Assembly: GCA_948528155.1 (NCBI GenBank) | Contig: CAOSZT010000148.1 | Coordinates: 1 to 5,420 of the forward strand | Reading direction: 5' to 3' | From: an uncultured Clostridia bacterium | GTDB taxonomy: Bacteria > Bacillota > Clostridia > TANB77 > CAG-508 | Length of the DNA: 5,420 nucleotides | Part shown: one piece after another, positions 5,126-5,420 of the stretch | Layout of the letters: each line of letters opens with the position of its first letter | Position numbering within the stretch: position 1 is the first letter of the stretch | Made by a program: the position numbers and the translations under genes | Notes under the pieces: model-generated | Databases searched by the model: none | What the model saw: the letters and a program-made list of their open reading frames with translations, nothing else | Told to the model about the DNA's origin: nothing

Positions 5126-5150
5126 TGAAGGGACTAAGGGACACTCCTTA
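5101..5150 (+). repeat. Imperfect direct repeat AGGGAC..TCCTTA (REP-like)
   Basis: Positions 5101-5114 and 5137-5150 match at 12 of 14 bases; they differ only in the central pair, GT versus AC. A third AGGGAC occurs at 5129-5134. Each unit is itself a partial inverted repeat (AGGGA/TCCTT). Repeats with GGGAC ends are, from memory, common around REP-associated transposases in clostridia, and a candidate for such a gene ends only 16 nt away. Confidence 0.55.
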
Positions 5151-5158
5151 GTTCTTTT
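5127..5158 (+). terminator. Rho-independent terminator of the por operon
   Basis: Positions 5127-5139 pair with 5146-5158 (13 bp, core CTAAGG/CCTTAG, including three G-U pairs) around the 6-nt loop GACACT, and are followed by a T-rich tract up to about 5167. The G-U pairs form only in plus-strand RNA, which supports termination of the por operon rather than of the facing gene. Confidence 0.75.
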
Positions 5159-5165
5159 CTTTTAT

Positions 5166-5420
5166 TTAATACTTATGTTTTCTATTTATAAGTGTTGCAA
5201 TTCTATTCTTTCCTATTTTTAAATATTCTGAAATTGCTTTATTTGTAATATCACTATTATTTTGTATTTCTTTAATTAATAACTTTAATAAATAATTATC
5301 TTTTTTTATATAATTCAAATCATATGAATATTTATTACAGAATGTTTCTACAACTTTTTCCATTTTTCGCTGTGCTGTTTCTTGTTCTTCTTTGATATCT
5401 ATAATATTTTCCTCTGAAAA
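5166..5420 (-). CDS. 3' end of a gene, possibly a REP-associated (RAYT/Y1) transposase
   Basis: The frame is open from the right edge to a TAA at 5168-5166, giving 84 visible residues. An internal ATG at 5363 exists, but the 19 codons before it (FSEENIIDIKEEQETAQ then RK) are also open and lack a stop. No RBS precedes the ATG, so the gene most likely begins outside the window. The visible part is charged and helical and ends with ITNKAISEYLKIGKNRIATLI, a helix-turn-helix-like segment of the kind found at the C-terminus of many clostridial Y1-type transposases (compare 'sireIarllgIsrstv', from memory). The HUH and tyrosine motifs would lie in the missing N-terminal part, so the family is an inference helped by the adjacent AGGGAC repeats. 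An unrelated DNA-binding protein is the alternative. Confidence 0.5.
   Translation of the reverse strand, partial: FSEENIIDIKEEQETAQRKMEKVVETFCNKYSYDLNYIKKDNYLLKLLIKEIQNNSDITNKAISEYLKIGKNRIATLINRKHKY

Overview
The window is very AT-rich, uses TGG for Trp with TAA/TAG stops, has strong AAGGAGG-type ribosome binding sites, and carries sigma-A-like TTGACA/TATAAT promoters. This fits a low-GC Firmicute, most likely an anaerobic gut clostridium or relative. The organism is inferred from style; no marker gene is present.

Left part (1-1955) is accessory-looking and everything in it reads on the minus strand. The left edge holds the first 12 codons of a gene leaving the window, with its RBS and a candidate promoter. 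A terminator (143-182) separates it from a complete DUF1016/YhcG-type PD-(D/E)XK nuclease gene (245-1297). That gene is surrounded by a set of related palindromes with GACAC/GTGTC-type cores: two overlapping ones just past its stop (191-238), one inside its coding sequence (978-1003, encoding KIPDTSGIL) and one in its presumed 5' leader immediately before the RBS (1314-1340). One 26-bp palindrome occurs identically, in opposite orientation, inside the gene and just downstream. This is the most unusual thing in the window. Upstream lies a miniature minus-strand transcription unit: a near-consensus promoter (1648-1676), a 26-codon ORF with a pseudopilin-like GVTLVALVITI segment (1517-1597) and a terminator (1401-1444). 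It is probably a pilin-gene remnant.

Right part (1872-5158) is a plus-strand operon for the four-subunit pyruvate:ferredoxin oxidoreductase, in the order gamma-delta-alpha-beta (porC, porD, porA, porB). It starts from a near-perfect promoter (TTGACA, 17 nt, TATACT). PorA and PorB form the thiamine-diphosphate catalytic core, PorD carries two [4Fe-4S] clusters for electron transfer to ferredoxin, and PorC is the gamma subunit. Together they convert pyruvate and CoA to acetyl-CoA, CO2 and reduced ferredoxin. porD/porA overlap by 1 nt and porA/porB are 1 nt apart, but porC and porD are separated by 114 nt.

Right edge (5091-5420): the operon ends in stem-loops built from repeated AGGGAC...TCCTTA units, the first overlapping the porB stop codon. 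Facing the operon is the 3' end of a minus-strand gene whose C-terminal helix-turn-helix-like tail resembles that of REP-associated (RAYT/Y1) transposases. The adjoining repeats fit that reading, but the catalytic domain lies outside the window.
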